From: a bacterium
GTDB lineage: Bacteria > Bdellovibrionota_G > JALEGL01
NCBI GenBank assembly: GCA_022763185.1
Contig: JALEGL010000015.1
Coordinates: forward strand, 202,036-266,035
Length of the DNA: 64,000 nt
Reading direction: 5' to 3'
The notes under the pieces were generated by a model that was not told the DNA's origin, did no database searches, and saw only the letters and a list, made by a program, of their open reading frames with translations. This document shows positions 1-8,639 of this stretch, piece by piece. Each line of letters starts with the position of its first letter. Position 1 is the first letter of the stretch. Made by a program: the position numbers and the translations under genes.

Positions 1-460
1 CAATAACCACCATCATTCCAAAGCCAGCCAACAACGACAAAGGCCAAGACTTAGCAGCTTTGTTTTTAAGCTGGGCTCGGATTTCTTCAATATTCAACTG
101 TTTTTCTTTAAGTTTATAAAACTGTATACAGGCCCTGTTCAACAAAAAACCGTTGCAAAAAAAAGCCAAAGCTATGGTTACACCCGTTGCTTTAATGGAA
201 CGTAAAGCAAAATAGGCCTCAATAAAAGGCAAAAGTGAAAAAACGGCCAGTAGTGAAAAATACATGGTCCATTGTCTTCTAAAACCTAACCAGAAGGGTA
301 AGAAAAAGAAGGCTCCCCAGTTGGCGCTGAAAGTCATGATGTTCTCATTGTCTTTGGCCTTATCATAAAAGTCTAGCAACTTGTCTGATCCTTCACCACA
401 GTACAAAGCAAAAGTCTCACGGTCAATCCATAGGCTGGTGTCTTTAGAGTTAAATTTCAT
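1..460 (-). CDS. Partial membrane protein, DUF2628-like
   Basis: The reading frame starts at an ATG at 460-458 behind a GGAAG ribosome site and runs open to the window edge, giving about 153 residues with the C-terminus missing. After a polar N-terminal stretch (about 40 residues with aspartates and lysines) comes an NWGAFFFLPFWLGFRRQW segment and then hydrophobic helices (about residues 60-75 and 85-105), followed by a charged loop and the start of another helix. The W-x-x-F-F-x-x-x-F-W-x-x-x-R arrangement resembles small inner-membrane proteins of the DUF2628 type, whose function is unknown. The family assignment is by eye. It is probably co-directional with other genes off the left edge. 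Confidence 0.6.
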   Translation of the reverse strand, partial: MKFNSKDTSLWIDRETFALYCGEGSDKLLDFYDKAKDNENIMTFSANWGAFFFLPFWLGFRRQWTMYFSLLAVFSLLPFIEAYFALRSIKATGVTIALAFFCNGFLLNRACIQFYKLKEKQLNIEEIRAQLKNKAAKSWPLSLLAGFGMMVVI

Positions 461-471
461 AGTTGCTTCCT

Positions 472-930
472 TTACTGTTTGAGTTCATCCAATAATTTTT
501 GCGGATGTTCCGCTGCGCGGGTGACTTTAACGGCTTTTTCTATTTTTCCCTGTTCATCAATTAAAAATGTGCTGCGAATTACTCCCATGACTTTTTTACC
601 GTACATGTTTTTTTCGCCAAAGGCACCAAAGCTCTTGGCCAACTCATTGTCCTTGTCCACCAACAAATGAAAGCCAATATCGTATTTATCAATAAATTTT
701 TGATGAGACGCTTGTGAATCTTTGCTCACCCCTAAAATGGTGTAACCCAGTTTTTGATACTCCTTGTACAATTGAGTAAAGCCTTGCGCTTCTTTGGTAC
801 AGCCAGGCGTGCTGTCTTTGGGATAAAAATACAATAAAACTTTTTTACCTTTATATTGGCTTAAAGCAATCACTTCTCCCTGTTCATTGGGTAATTTAAA
901 ATTGGGGGCTTTTTTTCCGACCTCTAGCAT
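472..930 (-). CDS. bcp: Thioredoxin-dependent thiol peroxidase (Bcp/PrxQ)
   Basis: Atypical peroxiredoxin of the Bcp/PrxQ group, which reduces hydrogen peroxide and organic peroxides in the cytoplasm. The motif FYPKDSTPGCTKEA carries the peroxidatic cysteine (residue 44 from this start), and the GVSKDS and RSTFLID segments are typical. The usual resolving cysteine five residues after the peroxidatic one is replaced by glutamine, so this is a one-cysteine type that must be resolved by an external thiol. I chose the ATG at 930 because it has a well-spaced AGAGGTG ribosome site; an in-frame GTG three codons upstream (939) overlaps that site. The gene lies 11 bp from the DUF2628-like gene on the same strand and diverges from dksA. 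Confidence 0.9.
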   Translation of the reverse strand: MLEVGKKAPNFKLPNEQGEVIALSQYKGKKVLLYFYPKDSTPGCTKEAQGFTQLYKEYQKLGYTILGVSKDSQASHQKFIDKYDIGFHLLVDKDNELAKSFGAFGEKNMYGKKVMGVIRSTFLIDEQGKIEKAVKVTRAAEHPQKLLDELKQ

Positions 931-1187
931 GATTTTCACCTCTTCATTGTTCCGTTAAAGTTCTATATTTTCCTCTTTCTTCTAAGGTCAAGCATGGTCC
1001 AAGGAAACTTGGTTCAACTATAACAGGCGACCATAATTTTTTTCAATTTTTTTCTCACAGTTTGAGCTTTCTATGCTAAGATGTATTGCTGATTTGGTTG
1101 ATAAAACATAAGATAAACCCTTTATGTTTGCCTTGCTTTAGCAGTACATGTATAGACCGCAAGTAAATTTGTCCGAGGAGAAGAACA

Positions 1188-1568
1188 ATGGCAAAAAAAT
1201 TAAGCAAAAAAAAATTAGAAGAGTTTCGTAAAGTACTTTTAGAAAAAAAGAAGACTTTGGTGAATGAAGCGGTTGAGACCATGGGAGATTTAACAGAATC
1301 GCAGGAACATTATGCGGATATGACTGACCAAGCCTCAGCTGAAATGGACAGAAATTTTTTGCTGCGTGTGCGTGATCGTGAAAGAAAATTGATCATGAAA
1401 ATCAACTCGGTTATTGCCAAAATAGATGACGGCAGCTATGGCGTGTGTGACCTTTGCGGTGACCTTATTGCTGAAGCCCGTCTTTTAGCCCGTCCAGAAA
1501 CCACACAATGCATTGAGTGCAAAACCGATATGGAAGAAATGGAACGCAAAGCCAAAATGGTTGGCTAA
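1188..1568 (+). CDS. dksA: DksA/TraR-family RNA polymerase-binding regulator
   Basis: The 126-residue protein has an N-terminal helical hairpin and a C-terminal four-cysteine zinc finger (C87, C90, C108, C111). The DMTDQAS segment at about residues 44-50 corresponds to the acidic coiled-coil tip that DksA inserts into the secondary channel of RNA polymerase. DksA acts with ppGpp to redirect transcription, notably of ribosomal genes, during the stringent response. A GAGGAGAA ribosome site lies seven bases before the ATG. The protein is slightly shorter than the E. coli one (151 residues), as is usual outside Gammaproteobacteria. The gene stands alone, divergent from the thiol peroxidase across about 257 bp that hold no other gene. 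Confidence 0.92.
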   Translation: MAKKLSKKKLEEFRKVLLEKKKTLVNEAVETMGDLTESQEHYADMTDQASAEMDRNFLLRVRDRERKLIMKINSVIAKIDDGSYGVCDLCGDLIAEARLLARPETTQCIECKTDMEEMERKAKMVG

Positions 1569-1696
1569 TCCATTAAGTATTCAAGCCTTTTAGAGAGTCT
1601 TTACAACGGCTCTCTAAATTCTTTAAAACCTGTTGTTTCCCTTAATTTAAAGCAGGCTTTTGACCATTGTCATTTTTCATTGTAAAAGCTTTAGCT

Positions 1697-2572
1697 ATGA
1701 CAAAGATTAAAACGGCAGTTATTCCTGCTGCGGGTCTTGGCACCCGGTTTCTACCCGCCACCAAACAAACCCCCAAAGAACTGTTGCCCATTGTTAATCG
1801 ACCCGCCATTGAATACGTCGTAGATGAGCTGGTGGCCAGTGGTATAGAAACAATCATCTTTGTTTTACACCCAAGCAAAATGGCGATTTTAGATCATTTT
1901 AAAGCCAACGAACGCATTGAACAGGCTTTGCAAAGCCCTGACAAACAACACATCTTGCAGGCTGTCACCGCCTATCAGGGCAAAGTCAATTTTGACCATG
2001 TGTTTCAACATGAGGCCAAAGGACTAGGCCATGCTATTTTATGTGCCCAGGAAAAAATAAATGAAGACTATTTTGTCGTGGCCTTACCCGATGATTTGGT
2101 TTTGCATTCCACACCATGTCTTAGACAAATGTTAGCTTGCTTTGAAAAGTATGAAGCCTCGGTTTTAGCTTTAGAGCATGTGCCCATGGAGAAAGTTCAT
2201 CAATACGGCATCATTGCTGGGCCACAGGTGGAAGAAAAGACTTTTAAAGTGGAAGAGATGGTTGAAAAACCCAAAGCCGAGGAGGCTCCCAGCCAAGAGT
2301 CTATCATTGGTCGCTACATTTTGGATAAGCGCATTTTTACTTACATCCAAAACCAGCCCAAAGGTGCCTTGGGAGAAATTCAACTGACAGATGCTTTATT
2401 AACTCTAGCCAAAGAACAAGGTTTGTATGGCTATAGTTTTACTGGCAAACGCTTGGATACCGGTCAACCGCATGGTTTTATTGAAGCCAACATCATGTAT
2501 GCTTTAGAAGAAAATTCTGGCTACAGCGCTCAAGTCAAAGATATCATTCAAAATCTTCGGAACGCGCTTTGA
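1697..2572 (+). CDS. galU: UTP-glucose-1-phosphate uridylyltransferase
   Basis: The enzyme makes UDP-glucose from UTP and glucose 1-phosphate, supplying envelope polysaccharide, lipopolysaccharide and osmoprotectant synthesis. The nucleotide-binding signature AAGLGTRFLPATKQTPKE is at residues 11-28 and the ALPDDLV metal-site segment follows. The 291-residue length is normal for GalU. I use the ATG at 1697; the open frame reaches a TTG at 1667, but the extra ten residues lie outside the family's conserved N-terminus. No strong ribosome site is visible for either start. The next 185 bp (2573-2757) hold no gene. Confidence 0.93.
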   Translation: MTKIKTAVIPAAGLGTRFLPATKQTPKELLPIVNRPAIEYVVDELVASGIETIIFVLHPSKMAILDHFKANERIEQALQSPDKQHILQAVTAYQGKVNFDHVFQHEAKGLGHAILCAQEKINEDYFVVALPDDLVLHSTPCLRQMLACFEKYEASVLALEHVPMEKVHQYGIIAGPQVEEKTFKVEEMVEKPKAEEAPSQESIIGRYILDKRIFTYIQNQPKGALGEIQLTDALLTLAKEQGLYGYSFTGKRLDTGQPHGFIEANIMYALEENSGYSAQVKDIIQNLRNAL

Positions 2573-2757
2573 ATATATCTATACCTTGTTATAGGACGAC
2601 ATATTTTTTAGCACATGACAATTCTGCATCAGTATAAAAAAAACTAAATTCTCTATTCAACGTAAAGCTGTATAAAACAAAGACTTTATTTGCAGTTGAC
2701 TTTAAGCCAAGAATTGAATAGTTTTTAAGCGAGTTGAATTTACAGTAAGGAGCGGGC

Positions 2758-3324
2758 ATGAAAGCTTTAGGAATCGCCGTGATGTTGGCTTGGAGCATGT
2801 GCTTTGCACAGCAGGCGCCGCAAGCACCCTATCAGCTAAAGGTTAACTCCGTCACTTATACATCAGATACTCTAAATCTCAGCGATGACGCCTTAGGCAG
2901 CTTGGCGCAGTTTCTCAACCTTTTTCATGGGACCTATTCACCCAGCAACGAGTGCAACGCTGCTTTTCAACAGCTCACTTTCAGCAAAGCCTTGATTGAA
3001 TGCAATGAAAAAAATGAATCTTTTATCAGCATAGGCATAAGCAAAGGCTCTGAGGCCAGTTCAGAAAATACCATCATCGGAACGGTGACCAAGCATATGA
3101 CCAAAACCGAATATAAAGATGGAATTCCCACAACAAGTAAGGTTTTATTTTCAACAAAGGGAAGCTATGATCAAAGCGCGTCAACATTGAAGCAGAGCAT
3201 TGATATGATGGGCCATCTTATTGAAGAAACCTATAAGTTAACCGATCAAGGCCTTTACGTGGTCTATGATTCCAATCAACTGGGCAGCATTGACTGCCGT
3301 TATGAACGATTTGTCCAGCCTTAA
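2758..3324 (+). CDS. Secreted protein of unknown function, first of a tandem pair
   Basis: I do not recognise a family. A 188-residue protein begins with a short Sec signal peptide (about residues 1-18, ending CFAQ), with an AAGGAG ribosome site before the ATG. The mature part has a GTY-x6-CN motif near residue 60, a GTV segment, a K-G-S-Y-(D/N)-Q segment and a cysteine close to the C-terminus (SIDCRYERF). The same landmarks recur in the same order in the next gene, so the two are paralogs from tandem duplication. Two conserved cysteines, one near the N-terminus and one near the C-terminus, could form a periplasmic disulfide. Confidence 0.7.
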   Translation: MKALGIAVMLAWSMCFAQQAPQAPYQLKVNSVTYTSDTLNLSDDALGSLAQFLNLFHGTYSPSNECNAAFQQLTFSKALIECNEKNESFISIGISKGSEASSENTIIGTVTKHMTKTEYKDGIPTTSKVLFSTKGSYDQSASTLKQSIDMMGHLIEETYKLTDQGLYVVYDSNQLGSIDCRYERFVQP

Positions 3325-3334
3325 TTTAAAATCA

Positions 3335-3375
3335 TCAAGGTCAATGCGTCGCGCTATATAGCCTTGACTTTTTCA
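3335..3375 (+). terminator. Possible weak terminator between the tandem paralogs
   Basis: TCAAGG (3335-3340) can pair with CCTTGA (3362-3367), followed by CTTTTTCATTTT. The loop is long (21 nt) but contains a further GC-rich segment. It lies just after the stop of the first paralog. Confidence 0.3.
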
Positions 3376-3428
3376 TTTTAATCTCTTAGTTATGCTTGCA
3401 ACACATCAACGATGTAGAAAGGGAAGAA

Positions 3429-4001
3429 ATGAAAAAAATAGTTTTAATATTAATATTGATCAGCTTTAGCGTGTTTGCACAGAATACGTCTACACTTAAC
3501 TTGGAAAATCCAAAATATACGTCAACTACAATGATGTACAGTTCATCGGCAATCACAAACATTCTTCAAGCTTTGAATAATTTCTACGGTACGTATCAAG
3601 CTCAAAGTGACTGCAATGAAATTTTGTTTAGGACCTTCGTGTTCTCTTCACCCTATGTAGGCCAAACCAATATCGGAACCCGCATTGTAGGAATTGATTT
3701 AACTAAAAACAACAGTACTAATCTTGATGAGACTATCTTGGGTAGCGTTGAGTACGACGCGACTTTGGTGGAAACATATAATCCTCCTTTAAGAGATGGT
3801 AGGACCGGTGCAACCACAACGGGAAAATACAAAGTCACGGGATCATTCAATCAAGCAGATTTAATTTTAACCCGTGTCATCAATGAGTTTGGAGATGAGA
3901 TCAAAGAAGAGTATCAATACTTTACAGATAGCGATACTTTAAAAGTCACTTACAGTTCCAGAACTGCGCCTACGATCTCATGCGTTTTTGAAAAACAATA
4001 A
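3429..4001 (+). CDS. Secreted protein of unknown function, second of a tandem pair
   Basis: A 190-residue paralog of the preceding protein. The ATG at 3429 is preceded by GGGAAG and starts a clear signal peptide (about residues 1-18, ending VFAQ); an upstream in-frame start at 3396 would bury that signal. Shared landmarks are a GTYQAQSDCN motif, an ILGSVEYD segment, a GKYKVTGSFNQ segment and a final ISCVFE cysteine. Sequence similarity is only moderate, so the duplication is old. Function unknown; secretion to the periplasm or beyond is inferred. Confidence 0.7.
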   Translation: MKKIVLILILISFSVFAQNTSTLNLENPKYTSTTMMYSSSAITNILQALNNFYGTYQAQSDCNEILFRTFVFSSPYVGQTNIGTRIVGIDLTKNNSTNLDETILGSVEYDATLVETYNPPLRDGRTGATTTGKYKVTGSFNQADLILTRVINEFGDEIKEEYQYFTDSDTLKVTYSSRTAPTISCVFEKQ

Positions 4002-4031
4002 GCAAAATTTTTTGATTGATAAACTTCATTA

Positions 4032-4056
4032 AGCCCTGCACAGCAGGGCTTTTTTA
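4032..4056 (+). terminator. Rho-independent terminator
   Basis: A perfect 7-bp stem AGCCCTG/CAGGGCT (4032-4038 and 4044-4050) with a 5-nt loop is followed immediately by TTTTTT. It ends the tandem-paralog transcript 17 bp before the start of priA. Confidence 0.85.
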
Positions 4057-4072
4057 GTATATAACACCTACT

Positions 4073-6499
4073 GTGCCACAGCTGGTTGACATAGCGCTGA
4101 CGCTACCTTTGGATCAGACCTACACTTATACCGTGCCTGAAGGTTTGGAGCCCAAGCTTGGGCAAAGGGTGCTGGTTCCTTTTCACAATAGAACCTTGAC
4201 CGGCTTTGTCTTTTCCAGTGCGCGAGCTCTGTCTAAAAAAGATCAAGAGAGCAAGCGTCGCTATAAAAGCATTCATTCTTTTCTTGACCCTGAAGCCATG
4301 CTCAGCGCCGAACAAATAGAGTTGGTTCACTTTCTGAGTCAGCACTATGGTGCTTCTTTGGGAGACAGTTTAAACTGCGTTTTACCCCCAGGATTGCTCA
4401 AACAAAGCAAGCGTAAAATTACGGTTCTTCATACGGACGTCGTGCACCCACAAACAGATGTTCAGAACGTGTGGCAGCATCTTTATGGAAGACAAAACCT
4501 AGACTACTCTTACTTTTTGCGTCAACATCCCAAAAGTCAAAAAGCTTTAAATACCTTGGTCAAAGAAGCTTGGATTCGCATTGAGCAAACTTTGCAAAAC
4601 GATAAAGCCAAAGAGCATTATGAAAGTTTTTATTCTCTATCCAAAACGGTCAAAGCCTTTCCCCGCTTGGGTAAGAATCAAAAAAAACTCTTGGACCTTT
4701 TTTTAAATGAAAGCGTGATCATCAGCAAAACAGATCTTGCACAGGTGGATAAAAAACTTATGCAAACGGCAAAAGACCTGGTTCAAAAAGGTATTCTGCA
4801 TGAAGAAAAAACGCTTAAGAATTTAAAGAGTCACGATATCTTTATGCATGCCCCCAAGCATCAGCTCAATCAAGATCAGCAGCAAGCCGTGGATCAGGTC
4901 AACGCAGCGATCAAAAATAATACTCATGAAGAGTTTTTACTTTATGGTCCAACAGGCAGCGGCAAAACCGAAGTGTATTTAAACTGTGCTCAAGCGGCCT
5001 TAGCCCAAGGCAAAACAGTATTGGCTTTGGTTCCAGAAATCGCGTTGACACCGCAGTTTATTGGAAGATTCAGAGCCCGCTTTGCTGATCAAGTCGCCGT
5101 ATTGCACAGCGCTTTAAACGCCAGTGAACGTTTGACCCAGTGGCAAAGAATTGTTCGCAAAGAAGCAACCGTTGTCATTGGGGCACGCAGTGCTGTGTTT
5201 TCACCTTTGGACAACATTGGCCTTATTATCTTAGATGAAGAGCATGACAGCTCTTACAAACAGCACGAAGGTTTAAAATACCACTGCAAACATTTGGCGC
5301 AAAAGCGTGGCAAAGACCATGATGCCGTTTTGCTGATGGGCTCTGCCACGCCCAGCATGGAAAGTTTTTATGCCAGTACATCGGAACAAGTACAATACAT
5401 AGAGTTAAAAAACCGTGCCCATCAAAACAGCCAACTGGCTGACACCGAAATCATTAACATCAAACATGAATTTAAAACTTTTGGTGAAAAAGGCTTGATT
5501 TCTGAAAAACTTAAAACGGCTCTGCAAGAAACTTTGGAAAAAGGTCAGCAGTCGGTTGTTTTTCTTAACCGGCGTGGCTTTGCTCCCATCATTCTATGCA
5601 CCAGTTGCGGTGAAAGCCAAAAATGCCAGCATTGCAGTGTGGCCTTAACCTACCATAAAAAAAGCCAAAGCTACGAGTGTCATTACTGTGGCTTTAGCAA
5701 ACCCAAACAAAGCCGCTGTGGCCAATGCCAACAGGGCAAAGTCATTCACTTGGGCCTAGGAACCGAAGCGGTGGAGCTGGAATTGCAGCGCTACTTTCCA
5801 GATGCCAACATAGCGCGCATGGATCGAGATATTTTAAAAAAGAAAAATGCCCATAAAGACTTGTTGCAACAATTGGCCTACGGTCAAATTGATATTTTGG
5901 TGGGCACACAAATGGTGACCAAAGGTTTGGATATAGAAAACGTAACGCTGGTTGGGGTTTTGTTGGCCGATCAAAGTTTGCACTTTCCAGATTTTAGAGC
6001 GGCAGAAACCACCTTTGCTTTGTTAACCCAGGTCATTGGCCGCAGTGGAAGAGGGCAGTTTAAAGGCAAAGCCTTAATTCAAACCATGCAGCCTGATCAT
6101 TACGCCATTAAACATGCTGTGCAACAAGATTACCCTGGTTTTTATCAACAAGAAATTCAATTTAGACAAGAGTTGGCTTATCCACCTTTTGAGCACATGG
6201 TATTGTTTAACATCAGTAGTAAAGAAGAGCAGCTCTGCCAACACACAGCGCAGTGGTTGGGCAAACAGGCTCAACAGTGGCAAAGCAATTTAAACGTAGA
6301 TCTTTCTTTTTTGGGACCGGCACCATCCCCTTTAAAAAAAATAAACAAGGTTTACCGCTTTCAATTTTTGCTCAAAGCCAAAAACAAGAACACCCTGCAC
6401 GACTTTGCTTTAAAACTGCACCATGCCGCTAAGTTGGCTTTGGCTCAAAATAAAAAGGTCAATCTCCATATGGACATTGACCCTTATCATTTTTTATAA
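4073..6499 (+). CDS. priA: Primosomal replication-restart helicase PriA
   Basis: PriA recognises abandoned replication forks and reloads the replicative helicase. The N-terminal DNA-binding domain begins VDIALTLPLDQTYTY. The helicase core has Walker A GPTGSGKT (about 292-299), Walker B DEEH (about 388-391) and GTQMVTKG near residue 625. A cysteine cluster for two zinc ions starts near residue 509 (CTSCGE, CQHC, CHYCG, CGQC). At 808 residues it is longer than the 732-residue E. coli protein, with extra sequence between the N-terminal domain and the helicase core. The start is a GTG at 4073, right after a terminator, and no clear ribosome site precedes it. It converges with the next gene, with 9 bp between stops. 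Confidence 0.95.
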   Translation: MPQLVDIALTLPLDQTYTYTVPEGLEPKLGQRVLVPFHNRTLTGFVFSSARALSKKDQESKRRYKSIHSFLDPEAMLSAEQIELVHFLSQHYGASLGDSLNCVLPPGLLKQSKRKITVLHTDVVHPQTDVQNVWQHLYGRQNLDYSYFLRQHPKSQKALNTLVKEAWIRIEQTLQNDKAKEHYESFYSLSKTVKAFPRLGKNQKKLLDLFLNESVIISKTDLAQVDKKLMQTAKDLVQKGILHEEKTLKNLKSHDIFMHAPKHQLNQDQQQAVDQVNAAIKNNTHEEFLLYGPTGSGKTEVYLNCAQAALAQGKTVLALVPEIALTPQFIGRFRARFADQVAVLHSALNASERLTQWQRIVRKEATVVIGARSAVFSPLDNIGLIILDEEHDSSYKQHEGLKYHCKHLAQKRGKDHDAVLLMGSATPSMESFYASTSEQVQYIELKNRAHQNSQLADTEIINIKHEFKTFGEKGLISEKLKTALQETLEKGQQSVVFLNRRGFAPIILCTSCGESQKCQHCSVALTYHKKSQSYECHYCGFSKPKQSRCGQCQQGKVIHLGLGTEAVELELQRYFPDANIARMDRDILKKKNAHKDLLQQLAYGQIDILVGTQMVTKGLDIENVTLVGVLLADQSLHFPDFRAAETTFALLTQVIGRSGRGQFKGKALIQTMQPDHYAIKHAVQQDYPGFYQQEIQFRQELAYPPFEHMVLFNISSKEEQLCQHTAQWLGKQAQQWQSNLNVDLSFLGPAPSPLKKINKVYRFQFLLKAKNKNTLHDFALKLHHAAKLALAQNKKVNLHMDIDPYHFL

Positions 6500-6508
6500 A
6501 TAAGCTGC

Positions 6509-7135
6509 TTAGCTAATTCTGGCTTTACAATAATATTCAATAAAGACAATGTTGTTTTGATTCAGTCCTTGAACAAAGGATTGTAAAGGTAACTCATAGT
6601 TTTTGTATTTAAAAATCAAGCCGTATTGGCTGTTGTACTGAAAAGAAAGCGGTTCAAACACCAAGCGACTAGGAAAATCTCTTTCTGCTGTACCGGACAT
6701 CATCATCTCCGTTGGTAAAACAAAAACTCTTGCGTAAGCTTTTGGACATGCTTCTGTGTTAGGAATGATCTCTTCTTTTAAAAAGTTATCTAGATCTATA
6801 TTCAAAGCTTTTTTACTCATATTCTCTAGATATTTAATTTGATAAGCTGCTCGCCTGCGGTAATAAACCACTTCATCAATGTAATAATCATTGTTGCTGA
6901 CCTTAACAACTTCCTCTGAGTGTTTTTGTTTTCCATCTGCTTTTATTGGAAGAATATGACGTGAATCATGACGCTGCATAAAAATATGACCATCATGAAA
7001 CAAGGTCCAAAAATTAACATCCACATCGTTGATCTCTATTTTTTCAACAGACCTTGGATTAACCAACTGCGCCCAAGAATTGCTTACAGCGCATAAGATA
7101 GCCAAAATACTTAGTTTTAATTTTAAATGCTTCAT
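6509..7135 (-). CDS. Secreted protein of unknown function
   Basis: A 208-residue protein with a Sec signal peptide (about residues 1-22, ending SWAQ). The mature part is rich in aromatic and charged residues, with a MQRHDSRH segment and two cysteines (TEACPKAY and EYYCKARIS). I recognise no family. The small size, signal peptide and two cysteines resemble the other orphan secreted proteins in this window, but I see no direct similarity. It converges on priA; its upstream side is an intergenic region with a REP-like inverted repeat. Confidence 0.65.
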   Translation of the reverse strand: MKHLKLKLSILAILCAVSNSWAQLVNPRSVEKIEINDVDVNFWTLFHDGHIFMQRHDSRHILPIKADGKQKHSEEVVKVSNNDYYIDEVVYYRRRAAYQIKYLENMSKKALNIDLDNFLKEEIIPNTEACPKAYARVFVLPTEMMMSGTAERDFPSRLVFEPLSFQYNSQYGLIFKYKNYELPLQSFVQGLNQNNIVFIEYYCKARIS

Positions 7136-7252
7136 TTGTATTCTCCCCTAAAAAACTTTATTTTTATTATTTACGCAAAACAGCAATTTTTGTCAAAAAC
7201 ATATTTTGTCTTATTATTTCAGGCCTGACATCTTGATCAATGCTCTAATACG

Positions 7253-7317
7253 GGGACAGCTACCTTAATTGCGTTGAAAATATAGGCACCTCTCCTTTGA
7301 ATAAAGGTAGCTGTCCC
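7253..7317. repeat. REP-like inverted repeat (GGGACAG type)
   Basis: A 14-bp perfect inverted repeat, GGGACAGCTACCTT at 7253-7266 and its complement at 7304-7317, encloses a 37-nt spacer. The left arm is preceded by ATGCTCTAATA (7240-7250), a string also found upstream of the GGGGACAG copy near 57640. The GGGGACAG palindrome style is that of repeats mobilised by REP-associated tyrosine transposases, but no such gene is in the window. Confidence 0.6.
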
Positions 7318-7340
7318 TTTAATAAAATAGAGTTAATTTT

Positions 7341-7372
7341 TTGACATGTTTGTACAAAGTCTGTTTTAAAAT
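7341..7372 (+). promoter_or_regulatory. Possible sigma-70-like promoter of bioY
   Basis: TTGACA at 7341-7346 is followed after 17 bp by TTTTAAAAT (from 7364), about 55 bp before the bioY ATG. The -35 is a perfect match and the -10 is weak. No biotin-repressor operator is recognisable. Confidence 0.35.
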
Positions 7373-7418
7373 AGGCCACACAAGCAAACAACCATTCTTT
7401 TTAACAAGGAGTTTTTTT

Positions 7419-8024
7419 ATGCACAAACCTTCCACGATTTCACCGTCAACCCCCTTAATTGATGTCCTGTGGCACACAGATGCCTTTACTCAAGGCGAGC
7501 GTTTGTTGCGTCAGCTGACTTTGATTGTTGTGGGATCTTTGTTAATGGCTGCCAGTGCTTATGTTGAAATTCCTTTTTATCCCGTGCCCATCACCGGCCA
7601 AACCTTTGCTGTGATTTTAATTTCCTTATGCTTTGGCAGCCGTCTGGCATTTTTAAGCACCTTGACTTATTTGGCAGAAGGCGCTTTGGGTTTACCCGTC
7701 TTTGCCGGCGGTGCCGGTGGCTTTATCCACTTGTTTTCCCCCTCTGGTGGTTATTTGTTTGGATTTTTAGCGGCTTCTTTGCTCAGTGGCTTATTTGCAG
7801 AAAAAGGCTATGACAAGCACCCCATCAAATTGGCCTTGGCCATCACCTTGGGGCATGCAGTCATTTTTGCCTTTGGTTTAATGGGCTTGGGCTTGTATTT
7901 TGGTTTTGATCAACCTTTGTTAAGCTGGGGCTTGATTCCTTTTATTCCTGGTCTATGCGTAAAAACTTTGGCCATTTTAGCAGTACTGTCACCCACATGG
8001 GCTTTGGTCAAACGTTTTAAATAA
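7419..8024 (+). CDS. bioY: Biotin transporter substrate-binding component BioY
   Basis: BioY is the membrane S-component that binds biotin and works alone or with an ECF energising module. The 201-residue protein has about six transmembrane helices and the family signatures YVEIPFYPVPITGQTFAV (near residue 48) and a GLPVFAGGAGG-x-x-x-L-x-x-P-S-G-G-Y-L region. I chose the ATG at 7419 because AAGGAG lies just upstream; the open frame extends to 7341 but that part overlaps the probable promoter. No bioMN genes are adjacent, so it either shares a distant ECF module or works alone. A strong terminator follows. Confidence 0.92.
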   Translation: MHKPSTISPSTPLIDVLWHTDAFTQGERLLRQLTLIVVGSLLMAASAYVEIPFYPVPITGQTFAVILISLCFGSRLAFLSTLTYLAEGALGLPVFAGGAGGFIHLFSPSGGYLFGFLAASLLSGLFAEKGYDKHPIKLALAITLGHAVIFAFGLMGLGLYFGFDQPLLSWGLIPFIPGLCVKTLAILAVLSPTWALVKRFK

Positions 8025-8029
8025 ACCCT

Positions 8030-8068
8030 AAAGTACCCAAAGGTACCGGCTACCTTTGGGTACTTTTT
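8030..8068 (+). terminator. Strong Rho-independent terminator after bioY
   Basis: A 16-bp perfect stem (8030-8045 paired with 8051-8066) with a 5-nt CCGGC loop runs directly into a T run. It lies 6 bp after the bioY stop and ends about 8 bp before the next start codon. Confidence 0.9.
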
Positions 8069-8075
8069 TTGTAGC

Positions 8076-8639
8076 ATGAACCTTGTATTTCAAACTGCTG
8101 ACTTGCTTTTTCAAAAACGTTTGGGCCTCACAGGTGAGGCCATTGTGGCTTCACGCTCAGTATTAAATGAAGCCGAGTTCAACCATGTTGCGTTTTTTAT
8201 ATCTGATGCTCATTTGATCCATGCTGTAGACCCACACGGTGTGGAAAAAATTGCTTTGTCTGCTTTGTTAAGTTCTGGTCAAAACGTTCAAGTGATGCGT
8301 ATAAAGCATTTAAATTCACGGTCAAAGACCTTGGCTTTAAAAAAAGCTCTCACACAACTTGGAAAACGCTATGATTTTGATTTTTCAGGAAATACAGACA
8401 AAGCTTTTTATTGCAGCAGCCTGATCCAATATTTATTTCCACAGTACTTTAAGCAACAGCCGATGACCTTTAAAGATAAAAACACACAAACCTTTCACCC
8501 GCATTGGCTTGAGCATTTTGATAAACTTGGAAAAGCTATTCCAGAAGGCGCTTTAGGAACACATCCTATGGGTTTATTTCAATCCAACTGTTTGGCACCT
8601 GTTCCTCAAAGCCATGGCATACCTTTACAAAACGTTTAA
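8076..8639 (+). CDS. YiiX/YebB-like NlpC/P60-type cysteine hydrolase
   Basis: A 187-residue protein resembling the YiiX-type permuted papain-fold family. These are amide hydrolases, some thought to act on lipids or peptides. The expected pair is present: a histidine in FNHVAFF (H37) and, after GKRYDFDFSGN, a cysteine in YCSSLIQ (C113), the circularly permuted order for this clade. No signal peptide is evident. The ATG follows the bioY terminator by a few bases without a clear ribosome site, so either translation is weak or the transcript starts inside the terminator region. The 3' end overlaps the convergent HIT gene by 4 bp. Confidence 0.7.
   Translation: MNLVFQTADLLFQKRLGLTGEAIVASRSVLNEAEFNHVAFFISDAHLIHAVDPHGVEKIALSALLSSGQNVQVMRIKHLNSRSKTLALKKALTQLGKRYDFDFSGNTDKAFYCSSLIQYLFPQYFKQQPMTFKDKNTQTFHPHWLEHFDKLGKAIPEGALGTHPMGLFQSNCLAPVPQSHGIPLQNV

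Noticed and set aside
1062..1082. TTGAGC followed by TATGCTAAGAT as a dksA promoter.
   Set aside because: The spacing between the two elements is far below 16-18 bp, so it is not a credible promoter.
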